A DNA stretch of 64,000 nt, taken from contig DASVNK010000048.1 of the NCBI GenBank assembly GCA_036383895.1, forward strand, positions 38,477-102,476. The letters run 5' to 3'. Shown here piece by piece: positions 1-8,773 of this stretch (its first letter is position 1; each line of letters begins with the position of its first letter). Source of the DNA: DASVNK01 sp036383895. Its GTDB lineage: Bacteria > Verrucomicrobiota > Verrucomicrobiia > Limisphaerales > SXQI01. The position numbers and the translations under genes are program-made. The notes beneath the pieces were generated by a model that saw only the letters and a list, made by a program, of their open reading frames with translations, made no database searches and was not told the origin of the DNA.

Positions 1-496
1 CGATCTCCAGAAAAAAATCGAATCCCTCCAAAGAGAACTCCGCGAGACGAGCGAAAAAACCATCCTCAAGCAAGGCGACTTCATCACCCGCGAGGACATC
101 AAAAAAGTCCTCGAACAAATCGACAAGGTTGATTCCCAGCGCGAGAGCGATAAAAAAGTAATCCTCGAGGAATTCGACAAACTCGCCCAAAAACTTTCCC
201 AACCCGCATCGCGCATCGGCTCCAGCGGCGGCCGCACGAAGGATGTCGCCACCCGTAAAGATAAAGAGAAAGAGAAGGAAGCTGAGACTGAACAGGTCGA
301 AGGAACTTTCTATCCCCATAAGGTTAAGAGCGGCGAAACCTTCGGCGAGATTCTCCAGGCCTACAACGCCGCCCTCAAGAATGAAGGTCGGCCCGCGGTG
401 ACCTACTCCCAGGTCAAAAAAGCCAATCCCAAGATCAACCTCGACCGCATCCACGTCGGCCAGGAAATCCTCTTTCCCGTCCCGGACAAAAAGTAA
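1..496 (+). CDS. Coiled-coil protein with C-terminal LysM domain (3' part)
   Basis: The gene is open at the left edge, and reading from base 2 gives 164 residues and a TAA stop. The first ~75 residues are charged and heptad-like, rich in Lys, Glu and Gln, which suggests a coiled coil. A Ser/Gly and then Lys/Glu-rich linker follows. The last ~55 residues fit a LysM module: HKVKSGETFGEI, then YSQVKKANPKINLDRIHVGQ, then the closing EILFPVP. LysM modules bind peptidoglycan, so a periplasmic or wall-associated role is likely. The N-terminus and any signal peptide lie outside the window. Its stop codon directly abuts the stop codon of the convergent mtnP gene. Confidence 0.8.
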   Translation, partial: DLQKKIESLQRELRETSEKTILKQGDFITREDIKKVLEQIDKVDSQRESDKKVILEEFDKLAQKLSQPASRIGSSGGRTKDVATRKDKEKEKEAETEQVEGTFYPHKVKSGETFGEILQAYNAALKNEGRPAVTYSQVKKANPKINLDRIHVGQEILFPVPDKK

Positions 497-1354
497 TTAA
501 GCCCGGCCCTCGAGCAGAAGCGCGAGTTCCTTCTTCGTCTTCGCCGGCCAGAGCTTCGGGTCGGTCATGATCGCGTTCCGCAACGCGGCATGGCACGAGC
601 AACTCTGCGCCAATGGGATCTTCGCCACTGCATCGCGAATGATCGCCTTTGCCGTCTCCGCGTTCCGGGAGAGGTTCTGTATGACCATCTCCACAGTCAC
701 ATGCTCTTCATCGTCCTTCCAACAATCGTAATCCGTCACCATGGCCATCGTCGCGTAAGCTATCTCCGCCTCCCGTGCACATTTCGCCTCGCCCAGATTC
801 GTCATCCCAATCACCGAATAGCCAAGCTGATGATTCGTCCCCGACTCCGCCCGCGTGCTGAACGCCGGCCCTTCCATGTTCACGTAAGTGCCACCGTGGT
901 GAACCCGTGCCTTCTGCGCCCTGGCGCTCTTCAAGAGGATCGCACGTAACTCCGCACAGATCGGATCCGCAAAGGCGATGTGCGCCACAATCCCCCGCCC
1001 AAAAAACGTATGTTCCAGCGCCTTCTTCGTCCTGTCGACGAACTGATCCACCAGCACGATATCGCAAGGTTTATACTTCGCCTGCAACGAACCCACCGCG
1101 CTCACGCTGATAATCCATCGCACTCCAAGACTCTTCAGCGCCCAAATATTCGCCCGATGATTCAATTCACTGGGCAAAATCCGGTGTCCCCGCGCGTGCC
1201 GCGGCAGGAACGCGACATCGCGCCCGCCCATTGTCCCGGTGAGAATTTCGTCCGAAGGTTCGCCGAATGGCGTTTTAACCTTTCTCCACTTCTGGTTCGT
1301 AAACCCTTCGATCTGGTACAAACCACTCCCGCCGATGATTCCAACCACGCTCAT
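497..1354 (-). CDS. mtnP: S-methyl-5'-thioadenosine phosphorylase
   Basis: This 285-residue member of the PNP/MTAP family cleaves methylthioadenosine (a by-product of polyamine and related synthesis) to adenine and methylthioribose-1-phosphate, in the cytosol. Visible motifs are the phosphate-binding GGSGLY at 8-13, RHARGH at 52-57, EGPAFST at 161-167 and GMTN at 183-186. TDYD at 207-210 carries the two Asp residues typical of 6-aminopurine-specific MTAP rather than guanosine/inosine phosphorylases. Length is normal for the family. It lies 18 bases behind the 163-residue hypothetical gene on the same strand, so the two are probably cotranscribed. A general purine nucleoside phosphorylase is the main alternative. 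Confidence 0.9.
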   Translation of the reverse strand: MSVVGIIGGSGLYQIEGFTNQKWRKVKTPFGEPSDEILTGTMGGRDVAFLPRHARGHRILPSELNHRANIWALKSLGVRWIISVSAVGSLQAKYKPCDIVLVDQFVDRTKKALEHTFFGRGIVAHIAFADPICAELRAILLKSARAQKARVHHGGTYVNMEGPAFSTRAESGTNHQLGYSVIGMTNLGEAKCAREAEIAYATMAMVTDYDCWKDDEEHVTVEMVIQNLSRNAETAKAIIRDAVAKIPLAQSCSCHAALRNAIMTDPKLWPAKTKKELALLLEGRA

Positions 1355-1372
1355 CTCTGAAATCGCGCGTGA

Positions 1373-1864
1373 TTAAAACCCGAGCTTCGCCAGCTCGTTT
1401 TGCAGCTCCGTCTGGAACTCCATCAAATCATCCTGGCTCGGCTTGTAACCCTGCTCTTTCGGCGCAAGTCCCAACCGACCCATTTGATCCAAATACCACT
1501 CCGCCGCCTTCCCGTCGCTGAACGTCACTTTACCACTGACCAGCGCGCCCGGTCGAGTGACCTGATCAACGGTCACCGCAACTTTGCCGCCCACGAAGTC
1601 TCCCGCATCGTCACCTTCGGGAACCAAGCCCGGCTGCGCAGGTTTGCCTGTTGCGGGCGGTGGCTTGGGCGCGGGGATTTCAGGCGGTTTCTCTTGCGGT
1701 TTGTCTTTGAGCTTCACTCCAAGGTCATCGATTAAAAAGCGCACTTCCATGTAGGTCATGCCGAGACCAAACTCCTTGTTCAGCTTGTCCTGGATCTCAG
1801 AGAGCTTCAGCCCTTCCTCGATCCATGCGCTAACCTTCTGCTTTTGTGCGTCGTCCAACTTCAT
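1373..1864 (-). CDS. Hypothetical protein with HTH-like N-terminus
   Basis: The 163-residue protein is not recognised as a named family. Residues 1-52 form a predicted helical unit (WIEEGLKLSEIQDKL, then a short helix around MTYMEVRFLIDDL) that looks like a small winged-helix or helix-turn-helix fold. Residues 53-77 are a Pro/Lys-rich linker. The C-terminal ~85 residues are mixed alpha/beta and contain VSGKVTFSDGKAAEWYLDQMGRLGL. There is no signal peptide or membrane segment, so it is probably cytosolic. It sits between the zinc-ribbon membrane gene and mtnP on the same strand with short gaps. Proteins of this shape may be common in Verrucomicrobiota, but that is from memory. Confidence 0.75.
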   Translation of the reverse strand: MKLDDAQKQKVSAWIEEGLKLSEIQDKLNKEFGLGMTYMEVRFLIDDLGVKLKDKPQEKPPEIPAPKPPPATGKPAQPGLVPEGDDAGDFVGGKVAVTVDQVTRPGALVSGKVTFSDGKAAEWYLDQMGRLGLAPKEQGYKPSQDDLMEFQTELQNELAKLGF

Positions 1865-1965
1865 GTTTTAACTTCCCGCGCCAAATGTGCGTGGAAGCGG
1901 CTCACGTGACAAGAGGGATAGCCGCAAACGGTGTGACGCGGTGATCCAAGATAGACCGGGCGAAG

Positions 1966-2709
1966 CTATTTGATGAGAGCGTGCCGCAACGAGGCTGCCA
2001 GGAACTGCCGCCGTTCCTCCGGGAGCGATGAACCAAACTTCAACGGCTTGCCTTCGAGCAGATCGATAACGATATGCGTATTCCGCCGCCGATCTCCGTC
2101 CGAATCGCGCCACTGCCTGTCTTCGATGCGGACATCCTTCACCGCCTCGCGCTTGAACTTCTTTTTGAATCCGAGCGCACCGATTCCGCTAAAGATCTCG
2201 CCGTCATAGTCTCGGACGCGAATTTCTGTTTTCCCGCCCAGGCATGACAAGAAAGCGCCGATCAACGCGAGCCCAATCGCGATAAATGGCGTTAAAAAGA
2301 GCCATAGGAAAACTGTCATTCCCACGCCCATCGCCCCGCCGCCTTTCATCTTCGGCGCCGGGAACCACTCCGGAGTGCTGACTCCAAGCAGCGACAACGT
2401 TGAAGATAATGCAATGACGACAAAGACCGACACGATTCCATTCCAGAATGCCGCAAAGAGGAAAACACCGAACGCACCGCCTACCGAACGATGCGAGGCG
2501 CCAATGAGCGTGCCAAGGGCGGTCGCCTGCTTCCATGTTCCGGCAGGCGGTTGGTGAAGGTTCACCTCCGTGCTGATGCCCGTCCCCTGCGCTAGACCGG
2601 AAAGGGTGTGTGCCAAGTTGCAATTGCGGCAGAACGCCACATCCGCGGTGACGTTGATGTCAGCGGACGGGAGCACCGCGCGGCATTTCGGGCAGGTGGG
2701 CGTAACCAT
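1966..2709 (-). CDS. Zinc-ribbon membrane protein
   Basis: The 247-residue protein begins with a zinc ribbon of CPKC and CRNC knuckles at about residues 6-9 and 28-31. An amphipathic stretch follows, then two long hydrophobic segments at roughly 75-105 and 125-160. The C-terminal ~85 residues are soluble and basic (FKKKFKREAVKDVRIEDRQWR). The order zinc ribbon, two or three membrane helices, cytosolic tail resembles many PVC membrane proteins of unknown function. The tail reads like a PH-like or DUF3592-type beta domain, but that is a guess. It heads a possible three-gene unit with the next two minus-strand genes. No catalytic motif is visible. Confidence 0.75.
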   Translation of the reverse strand: MVTPTCPKCRAVLPSADINVTADVAFCRNCNLAHTLSGLAQGTGISTEVNLHQPPAGTWKQATALGTLIGASHRSVGGAFGVFLFAAFWNGIVSVFVVIALSSTLSLLGVSTPEWFPAPKMKGGGAMGVGMTVFLWLFLTPFIAIGLALIGAFLSCLGGKTEIRVRDYDGEIFSGIGALGFKKKFKREAVKDVRIEDRQWRDSDGDRRRNTHIVIDLLEGKPLKFGSSLPEERRQFLAASLRHALIK

Positions 2710-2993
2710 ACTTAATTATGCATCGGTGCGGAGAGACAAAGGATTTAGCGGATCCAGAAGGCGAAAATGGAAGGTTGAACTGCAAGAGGTTGGAGCGGGT
2801 TAGCGAACGCTTATCACTGCCGAAGGGCGCATTTATCTGTCTTGACGAAAATGCCGATTTTAGATATGCGTGGTTTAACTCAGCAGCCACACTTAGTTGC
2901 TCCCGGTCGCCCAGTGCACTTGGAGTGTCTCGTTTTGGCTAAACAGCAGGGGGTGACAGAGTCGCCAAGCCCTGCTAAAATGAACTGAACCCA
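2710..2993. other. Intergenic region, divergent
   Basis: These 284 bases separate the divergent zinc-ribbon and prepilin-like genes and must hold promoters for both. Short open frames are present, but their composition is not protein-like. No convincing -35/-10 pair, operator or hairpin was identified by eye. Confidence 0.5.
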
Positions 2994-3842
2994 ATGAGGA
3001 TGATGCGTGAAGCTCACAGGAACGGTGCGGCAGAAATGCCCTCGCGCCGCTGCTTCACCGTTTTTGCTCGGAGAGGTTTTACAGTTATTGAACTGACGGC
3101 AGTCATCGCGATCGTGGCTATCCTTGTCAGTCTACTTTGCGCGGCGTTGAATCAAACGAAGACCAAGGCGCTACGCATCTCCTGCCTTGAGAACCTGAAG
3201 ACGCTAAATCTCGCTTGGCAGATGTATTCGGAAGATTACGAAGGGCAATTGCCGCTTAACCGCTCTGCTGCCATCATCAAAGATCCGCGTCGTTTTCCTG
3301 AATTCAGTCTTTCCTCAAATTCCTGGGTCTCCGGCAATCCGAAATTCGATACGAGCAGCGCGCCGATTCGCGCTGGAACCTTGTTTCCGTACATCCGCTC
3401 GGTGCAGCCGTTTCGTTGCGCGCTGGACGATTCGCGCAGCGAGCGCGACCCTGGAGTGCTCCGCTCACGCAGCTATGCCATGAATGCCTATCTCGGCGGG
3501 GACGAGGCTATGAATCCGGCAATGAACTTCAATGATCTGAAGCGGCCATCCAGCACGTTCGTCTTCATCGAAGAACACGAACGCAGCCGTTGGGAAAGCA
3601 GCTTTGTGGTTGTTCCGGCCTCTAAAATAGTTGTGGGCGCCGGAAGTAATGTTTCGTCATGGGTTAGCACTCCCGCTGATCGCCATGAGCAGGGATGCAA
3701 CCTCACCTTCGCGGACGGACACATCGAATACTGGCGCTGGTACTCCCCGAAGGCGGACCATGACACAAAGATGGCTAGCACCGGCGGCAAGCACCGTGAC
3801 GCCCGAGACCTGAATCGTCTTCAGGCGGTTGTTGGACAATAA
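2994..3842 (+). CDS. Prepilin-like protein, DUF1559-type
   Basis: The 282-residue protein has a type IV prepilin leader. Cleavage is expected between Gly28 and Phe29 (RRGFTVIEL), with Glu33 at mature position +5 and a hydrophobic helix to about residue 50. The rest is a soluble pseudopilin-like domain with a late DGH motif (FADGHIEYWRW), the H-X9-DG type common in PVC bacteria. The 27-residue leader is long, so initiation at Met3, Met4 or Met15 is also possible. The protein would be processed by a prepilin peptidase and inserted in the inner membrane. No pilus or type II secretion gene is nearby, so its assembly partner is unknown. The family is strongly expanded in Planctomycetes and Verrucomicrobia. 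Confidence 0.85.
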   Translation: MRMMREAHRNGAAEMPSRRCFTVFARRGFTVIELTAVIAIVAILVSLLCAALNQTKTKALRISCLENLKTLNLAWQMYSEDYEGQLPLNRSAAIIKDPRRFPEFSLSSNSWVSGNPKFDTSSAPIRAGTLFPYIRSVQPFRCALDDSRSERDPGVLRSRSYAMNAYLGGDEAMNPAMNFNDLKRPSSTFVFIEEHERSRWESSFVVVPASKIVVGAGSNVSSWVSTPADRHEQGCNLTFADGHIEYWRWYSPKADHDTKMASTGGKHRDARDLNRLQAVVGQ

Positions 3843-3866
3843 TCTCTCAAGGCGGCGAGCTCCGCG

Positions 3867-4958
3867 TTATTTGGCCCTTCGTTTCCCTTCGTCGCGATCA
3901 AACAGATCGATCGAGTCGTCCACACGCGTCTTAAACGCTTCCACGAACGCATTCCTCAGGATATTGAGGACCGTCGTCCAAACTTCCACATCGGTTTTCT
4001 CAAACGTTCCGGACACGGGGATCTTCGTAGCGATCTGATCCTCTGGATGGTTCTTAAAAATCTTCACCGCACCCGCGACGATCGTTTGCCAGATGAGGTT
4101 CAGCGGATTTTTGGCGTCCTGTTCCAATTCAAGCACATCAAGGTCCTTGAAGAATGGCTTCACGTAACCATCGAAGGTACCCTCTGAAGCAGCAATCTCG
4201 GTAAACACTTCGAAGGTGCCACGCTTCACGTTAAACTTCCCGTATGCTTCCAACATTTCGTTCAACGCCACTAAATCCACCTCCGTCAGCCCAAGTTCGA
4301 GGTCAAAACGCGGCGCTTCGGCGAGTGGATCCAACTTCACGTGAATTTCCAGAAACCCGCTACCAAGTGTCGTGCCCCGGGCCCGTAAATCCGCCGGAAG
4401 CTCGCTGGCCAGATCGCGTGTGTTGTAAAGATTCGTGCACACCGCCACCAGGTTCGTCAGGTAAACATCCACTTTCGGCTCGGTCCCGAAATCGTGGAAC
4501 CACACCGCGCCCTCGCGAATCTCAAAACGATTTATGCGGAATGGAAAAAGTTCCTGCACAATGCCGAGCCAGGATCGATCGATGCTGGTCTGGCTTTCTT
4601 CCTTCGATTCGCCCTTCACAAAGTTCAGACTGCACCCGTAAACGTCGATCTCACCGACCAGGGCGCCTTGGAAGATCTCACGCCATTCGATTGAGAAATC
4701 GACCTTTTCCGCGGAAAAAAACGGCACCGGCACAGAGCCGGTTGTTTTCTCGATATCGACGTCGTCGATCGAGTACGCGCCCCGAATTAAGTGGATATCA
4801 ACATCGCCGATATAACCGTCGTATTCCGGTAGTTCATCGAGCTTCTGGTTAACGTAGCGTTGGACGAGGGTAGGAAGCGCGAGCCTCAATGCGATCAACG
4901 CCACAGCAAGGACGCCGAGCGTCCAAAGCAACACTTTCCTCGTTCTGTGAGGGCGCAT
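3867..4958 (-). CDS. DUF748/AsmA-like envelope protein
   Basis: The 363-residue protein has an N-terminal membrane anchor (VLLWTLGVLAVALIALRLAL, about residues 9-29) and then a periplasmic part rich in beta-strands. Features such as YIGDVDIHLIRGAYSIDDVDI and the repeated ...VDL... strands match DUF748, a relative of the AsmA/TamB lipid-transfer bridge proteins. A role in outer-membrane lipid or protein homeostasis is inferred from the family only. I chose the ATG at 4958, because the N-terminal basic-then-hydrophobic anchor begins there. An upstream in-frame ATG at 5021 adds 21 unremarkable residues. Neither start has a clear ribosome-binding site. It converges on the prepilin-like gene with a 24-base gap. 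Confidence 0.8.
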   Translation of the reverse strand: MRPHRTRKVLLWTLGVLAVALIALRLALPTLVQRYVNQKLDELPEYDGYIGDVDIHLIRGAYSIDDVDIEKTTGSVPVPFFSAEKVDFSIEWREIFQGALVGEIDVYGCSLNFVKGESKEESQTSIDRSWLGIVQELFPFRINRFEIREGAVWFHDFGTEPKVDVYLTNLVAVCTNLYNTRDLASELPADLRARGTTLGSGFLEIHVKLDPLAEAPRFDLELGLTEVDLVALNEMLEAYGKFNVKRGTFEVFTEIAASEGTFDGYVKPFFKDLDVLELEQDAKNPLNLIWQTIVAGAVKIFKNHPEDQIATKIPVSGTFEKTDVEVWTTVLNILRNAFVEAFKTRVDDSIDLFDRDEGKRRAK

Positions 4959-5151
4959 AACCCAAACCAACGTACCCGAGTCATTCACCCGGCGCAGTAG
5001 GACAGCAGGCGGATTGAACATTCAGGCGAAATGCGAAGCAAAATTGTAGCAATCAGCGGGCAGATTTCGCTACGTTGAACGCGCGCACCGCCCGATGGTC
5101 TGAAGATTGCACCGGCGAGTGCGTCAGTCGTAGGGAAGTCACTGTCGCTGA

Positions 5152-6753
5152 ATGAGCTTTTTGCCCGTTGTTGAACGTGAACTGCGCGTCACCGCGCGGA
5201 ATTCCCGGCTTTACTGGGGCCGCATGCTCGCCGCAGCCATCGCCGTGGCGATCATCGCCTGGTTCTGGTTGGCCACCAGCGGTGGCGGCAGCACCTCCGC
5301 CCAACGCGCCAAACTCATCTTCGGCACGCTTTCCACGTTCGCTTTCGGCTACTGCCTCTTGCTCGGGTTATTCTTAACCGCCGATTGCATCAGCGAGGAA
5401 AAACGAGAGGGAACCTTGGGGTTGCTGTTCCTCACGAATTTAAAAGGATACGACGTCGCCCTGGGGAAACTCGCGGCCAGTTCCTTTCGTGCGATCTACA
5501 GCCTGATCGCCATTTTTCCCGTCCTCACCATTCCGCTGCTGCTCGGCGGCCTCGTTGGACAAGAGATCGCCCGCATGTCCCTGGTTCTTTTAGTAACCCT
5601 CGTTTTCTCGCTGACTCTCGGATTATTCCTCTCGTCGATCAGCAAGCACGATCGAAAGGCTCAATTTGGTGCGCTCGGCTTGATGCTGCTCATCACGGCC
5701 TTGCTTCCGGGGCTGCTGGCCTTTTTAAACAGCGAGTATCGCTTCTCCTGGCCCGACGATATCTTCGTGTTCACTCCCGCCTTCACCTTTTCCCTCGCGT
5801 TCGAGAAGCAATACACCGGAAACCAGCGGCTCTTCTGGACCTCCATCGCTGTGATCCATGGCATGTCCTGGATCGCCTTCATCGTTGCTACGGCTGTCGT
5901 CCGCCGCGTTTGGCAGGATCGCGTCGCGGGGGCCGCTTCCCCGGGCTGGCGTCGCCGTTTTCAGCTATGGAAACGCGGCCTTCCTGAAGTTCGCCGCCGC
6001 TTTCGCGAACGCCTCCTGTCGGTTAATCCGTACTACTGGCTCACCGCGCGCGACCGCTTCAAGCCATACTACGTCCTTTGGTTTCTCGCCGGTTGCGCTG
6101 CATTTTGGGTGTTCCTGTTTTTATACAATGGGGATGACATGCTTGATCCGGAAGCATTCTTCGCCTGCGCTCTCGTGTTGCACACCGCTCTGAAGGTCTG
6201 GATTGCTGCCGAAGCGGGCCGCCAATTCTCGGAAGACCGGCGCAGCAGCGCGCTCGAACTCACTCTCTCCACGCCCATCCAGGTTCGCGAAATCCTCGAA
6301 GGCCAATTCCTCGGCCTGCTGCGGCAATTCGGTTTGCCAATCGGCGCGATTCTCCTTTTTGACGTTATTGGCATGGTGCTCGGCGCGCGCATGCGCATGG
6401 GAGCTGATACCGACGCAGTCCTGATGTGGATCGCAATGATGATCATGTTTGTGATTGATGCAGTGACTATCGCCACATTCGGAATGTGGCTCGGCCTCAT
6501 CGCGCGCCGTTCAAGTCGCGCCATCGTGCAAACGCTTTTTTATGTGATCTGCCTGCCCTGGCTGATCCTGTTTGGCATGCTGACCTACATGATGCTCGTC
6601 CGCTTCTCGGGGCTTGAATCGATGGCGTTCTTCGTTGGCGCTTATTTCGTGGTGAGTCTGGCGGTCGATTTCGTACTGTTCCTCAAGGCTTCAGGCAATC
6701 TAACCACCCGCTTCCGGGAGGTCGCCACCCAACGTTACGACGCCGGAAAATAA
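5152..6753 (+). CDS. ABC-2 type transporter permease
   Basis: The 533-residue integral membrane protein has about 12 hydrophobic segments. The first is at 25-45 after a short cytosolic helix (FLPVVERELRVTARN). The motif ISEEKREGTLGLLFLTNL at about 80-97 is the hallmark coupling-helix region of ABC-2 permeases, and a second copy (FSEDRRSSALELTLSTPI) occurs near residue 365. The protein therefore looks like two ABC-2 half-permeases fused head to tail. No ATP-binding subunit gene is adjacent on either side, so the ATPase must be encoded elsewhere. The substrate cannot be read from sequence. The 130-base upstream spacer holds the divergent promoters. Downstream lies a hairpin-rich region ending in a terminator. 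Confidence 0.85.
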   Translation: MSFLPVVERELRVTARNSRLYWGRMLAAAIAVAIIAWFWLATSGGGSTSAQRAKLIFGTLSTFAFGYCLLLGLFLTADCISEEKREGTLGLLFLTNLKGYDVALGKLAASSFRAIYSLIAIFPVLTIPLLLGGLVGQEIARMSLVLLVTLVFSLTLGLFLSSISKHDRKAQFGALGLMLLITALLPGLLAFLNSEYRFSWPDDIFVFTPAFTFSLAFEKQYTGNQRLFWTSIAVIHGMSWIAFIVATAVVRRVWQDRVAGAASPGWRRRFQLWKRGLPEVRRRFRERLLSVNPYYWLTARDRFKPYYVLWFLAGCAAFWVFLFLYNGDDMLDPEAFFACALVLHTALKVWIAAEAGRQFSEDRRSSALELTLSTPIQVREILEGQFLGLLRQFGLPIGAILLFDVIGMVLGARMRMGADTDAVLMWIAMMIMFVIDAVTIATFGMWLGLIARRSSRAIVQTLFYVICLPWLILFGMLTYMMLVRFSGLESMAFFVGAYFVVSLAVDFVLFLKASGNLTTRFREVATQRYDAGK

Positions 6754-6785
6754 ATCGCGAATGCAGCGAAGATGCTTTCCTTTTC

Positions 6786-6893
6786 TAAACCAGTGGTTTA
6801 CCGTGCATCTCAGCAGCGTTTTAAATGGGATCAATAACGCTGCTACTCCGAGCCGCGGCTGTTGCGTGTTCACCCGTATAGCCGCGGCTTTTT
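6786..6893 (+). ncRNA. Candidate structured RNA / multi-hairpin 3' region
   Basis: Three successive inverted repeats lie in 108 bases: TAAAC-CAGTG-GTTTA (6786-6800), AGCAGCGTT with AACGCTGCT (6812-6820 and 6836-6844, 15-base loop), and AGCCGCGGCT repeated at 6851-6860 and 6880-6889, followed by TTTTT. It may be a small RNA ending in its own terminator, or simply an elaborate 3' end of the permease mRNA. No known RNA family was recognised, and no promoter was located. Confidence 0.35.
6851..6893 (+). terminator. Intrinsic terminator after the ABC-2 permease
   Basis: A 10-base stem (AGCCGCGGCT at 6851-6860 pairing with 6880-6889) has a 19-base loop and is followed directly by five T residues. 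It lies about 100 bases after the permease stop codon on the same strand. The stem sequence is itself palindromic, so alternative pairings are possible. Confidence 0.6.
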
Positions 6894-7052
6894 CTATTTC
6901 CGACGACCGTCGCCACCTGAATCCTTAGTTCCCCGGCGAACTGGCTGAGTGCCGCACGCGCCACCACAAGACCGGCGGTTCAGGCATGCGCTGAGACCCG
7001 TTTCGGGGCACGCGCAATTTCATGCATTATCCCCCTCCGCTACATTGATTAC

Positions 7053-7394
7053 ATGGCCAGTCAAGGAACTCTCCAGCGGACGCTGCAGAAAAAGACCATC
7101 GACCTCACGGGCGAGTGGCTTGGGCATTACACGGGGCATTTCGACGAGGTAGTGCGCATTACACAAAACGGCGATTATGTCGAAGCGGTAAAGATCACCG
7201 GCGACGATTATGTTCCAGCCGAAGAAATCACCTGGCGCGCGAATATTCGGACTGGCCGCGGTGAAGGGCAGATCGCGGAAAAAGAGTTTCGAAATCCGCG
7301 GTTCGTTCCCGGAGCGCTCCAAGTGATCAACCCGGACAAGTTAATCTTCACCTGGGAAAACTGCGGCGAAGTCGAATTCCGCCGCGATGATTAA
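7053..7394 (+). CDS. Small protein resembling the FBXO31 C-terminal (Cyclin_D1_bind) domain
   Basis: The 113-residue protein has no signal peptide or membrane helix and is probably cytosolic and all-beta. Three landmarks match what I recall of the Cyclin_D1_bind/FBXO31 C-terminal domain and of plant EXECUTER-like proteins: an N-terminal G-x-W-x-G-x-Y (GEWLGHY), then VKITGDDYVPAEEITWRANI, then GRGEGQIAEKEFRNPRF ending in VINPDKLIFTW. In eukaryotes this fold is a substrate-recognition module of an SCF ubiquitin ligase. The bacterial role is unknown. It is a single-gene unit with ~300 bases of non-coding DNA upstream. The family assignment is from memory and needs a profile search. The alternative is an unrelated lipocalin-like small barrel. 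Confidence 0.65.
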   Translation: MASQGTLQRTLQKKTIDLTGEWLGHYTGHFDEVVRITQNGDYVEAVKITGDDYVPAEEITWRANIRTGRGEGQIAEKEFRNPRFVPGALQVINPDKLIFTWENCGEVEFRRDD

Positions 7395-7440
7395 TGGGAC
7401 CGACGCTTTCGCCCACGCGCACCGGAGCCCGTCGATTAGC

Positions 7441-8673
7441 TTAATGCGCGGTTGCTGGAGCTCCAACTGCCACAGCCGCTTCCTGTTTGGGCGGCCGGAA
7501 AAATAACGCGAGCAAAACAGCCGCTCCGATCGAAAGCAGCGTCGGCACGAGAAAGAGCTTCTCGTAATTGATCGTAGTGCCAACGGTCAGCTTCGTTTGC
7601 AGGTTCAGGAAGAACCACTTGGCCGCCAAATCACCGAGCCCGAGAATCAGCAGATTGAACAGACCCTGCGCGCTGGTGCGAACATCCTTCGGGAAGGCAG
7701 CATCGATGAAAATATAAACGGTCGCGAAAAAGAATGCATAGCAGATCCCGTGGAGCACCTGCACCACAACAATTAACGATTTGCTCTCCGGGAAGTACGC
7801 GAACACACCGAACCGCACCGCGTGCCCCAGAATCCCGAGAATCATTGTTGTCTTCCAACCAAAGCGCTTCAGCACTCCACCTAGCGCAGCCATCGTCAGA
7901 ATTTCGGCCACCTGTCCGATGCTCATGATCGGCATGATCCAACGATTCTCAAAACCGATGTTGCTCAAAAATCCACCCGCCAGCAGGAAATACCCGTTGT
8001 GAATCGTCGCATCGATGAACGTTACGATGAAAAGCACCAGCAGATACGGGATCGCCAGAAGCTTGAACGCTCCGACCCAGGCCAGTTTCTCTTGTCCCGC
8101 CACACCTTTCTTCGGCGGCGTGTGCGGAAGGGTAAGGCAGAACGACGCCAAGACCAGTGAAGCAACGCCTGAAATGATGAAGATGTACTTATAAAGTTCG
8201 ACCGCTTCCCTGCCCGTTTTCGTGCCCAAAATGAAATACAACGGCCACGCCGCCAAAATCCAACCGATCGTCCCGCCCATGCGCACTGGCCCAAATTCAC
8301 GTTGCGGATCCTTTAAATTGGCGAACGCCAGCGCATTCGCCACCGAAATTGTTGGGACGTAGAAGATCGAATGCACCAGCATCAGCGCGAAGAACGTTGG
8401 AAAGTCCTTCACGAAATAGAGCCCCAGCATCGCCAGCCCACCGACCAAATGGCTGAACGCCATGAACTTCTCCGCGGCGAAATTTCGATCCGCGAATTGG
8501 TTGCTGAAGAATATTCCGACCACTGACGCAATTGCGAACGCGCTGCCGATCAGCGCTTGCTGCGTGCCGGTGAAATTCAAACCGTCCGTTCCAATATAGC
8601 TCCAAACCAGCGGCAGCCAAGCGCCCCAGATAAAAAGCTCGAGCACCATCATGATGAACAGTTTCAGTCGCAT
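7441..8673 (-). CDS. MFS transporter, nucleoside:H+ symporter type
   Basis: The 410-residue protein has about 12 transmembrane helices. The opening LELFIWGAWLPLVWSYI strongly resembles the start of NupG/XapB-type nucleoside:proton symporters. An acidic/aromatic pattern in helix 1 and a long central loop (LPHTPPKKGVAGQEK, about 195-210) separate two six-helix halves. The family imports nucleosides using the proton gradient. PVC genomes carry several paralogues whose substrates are not established, so sugar or another solute is possible. The gene stands alone, converging with the FBXO31-like gene. The start ATG at 8673 lies immediately before the first helix, as usual in the family. Confidence 0.85.
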   Translation of the reverse strand: MRLKLFIMMVLELFIWGAWLPLVWSYIGTDGLNFTGTQQALIGSAFAIASVVGIFFSNQFADRNFAAEKFMAFSHLVGGLAMLGLYFVKDFPTFFALMLVHSIFYVPTISVANALAFANLKDPQREFGPVRMGGTIGWILAAWPLYFILGTKTGREAVELYKYIFIISGVASLVLASFCLTLPHTPPKKGVAGQEKLAWVGAFKLLAIPYLLVLFIVTFIDATIHNGYFLLAGGFLSNIGFENRWIMPIMSIGQVAEILTMAALGGVLKRFGWKTTMILGILGHAVRFGVFAYFPESKSLIVVVQVLHGICYAFFFATVYIFIDAAFPKDVRTSAQGLFNLLILGLGDLAAKWFFLNLQTKLTVGTTINYEKLFLVPTLLSIGAAVLLALFFRPPKQEAAVAVGAPATAH

Positions 8674-8773
8674 AGGATGGCGGCGAGCATATGAAGTCCG
8701 CGCGGCATTGCAAGATTACTAAAGTTCCTTGCGAACAAGACGATAGCTAAGGCAGTGTTGCCTAACATCTCGT

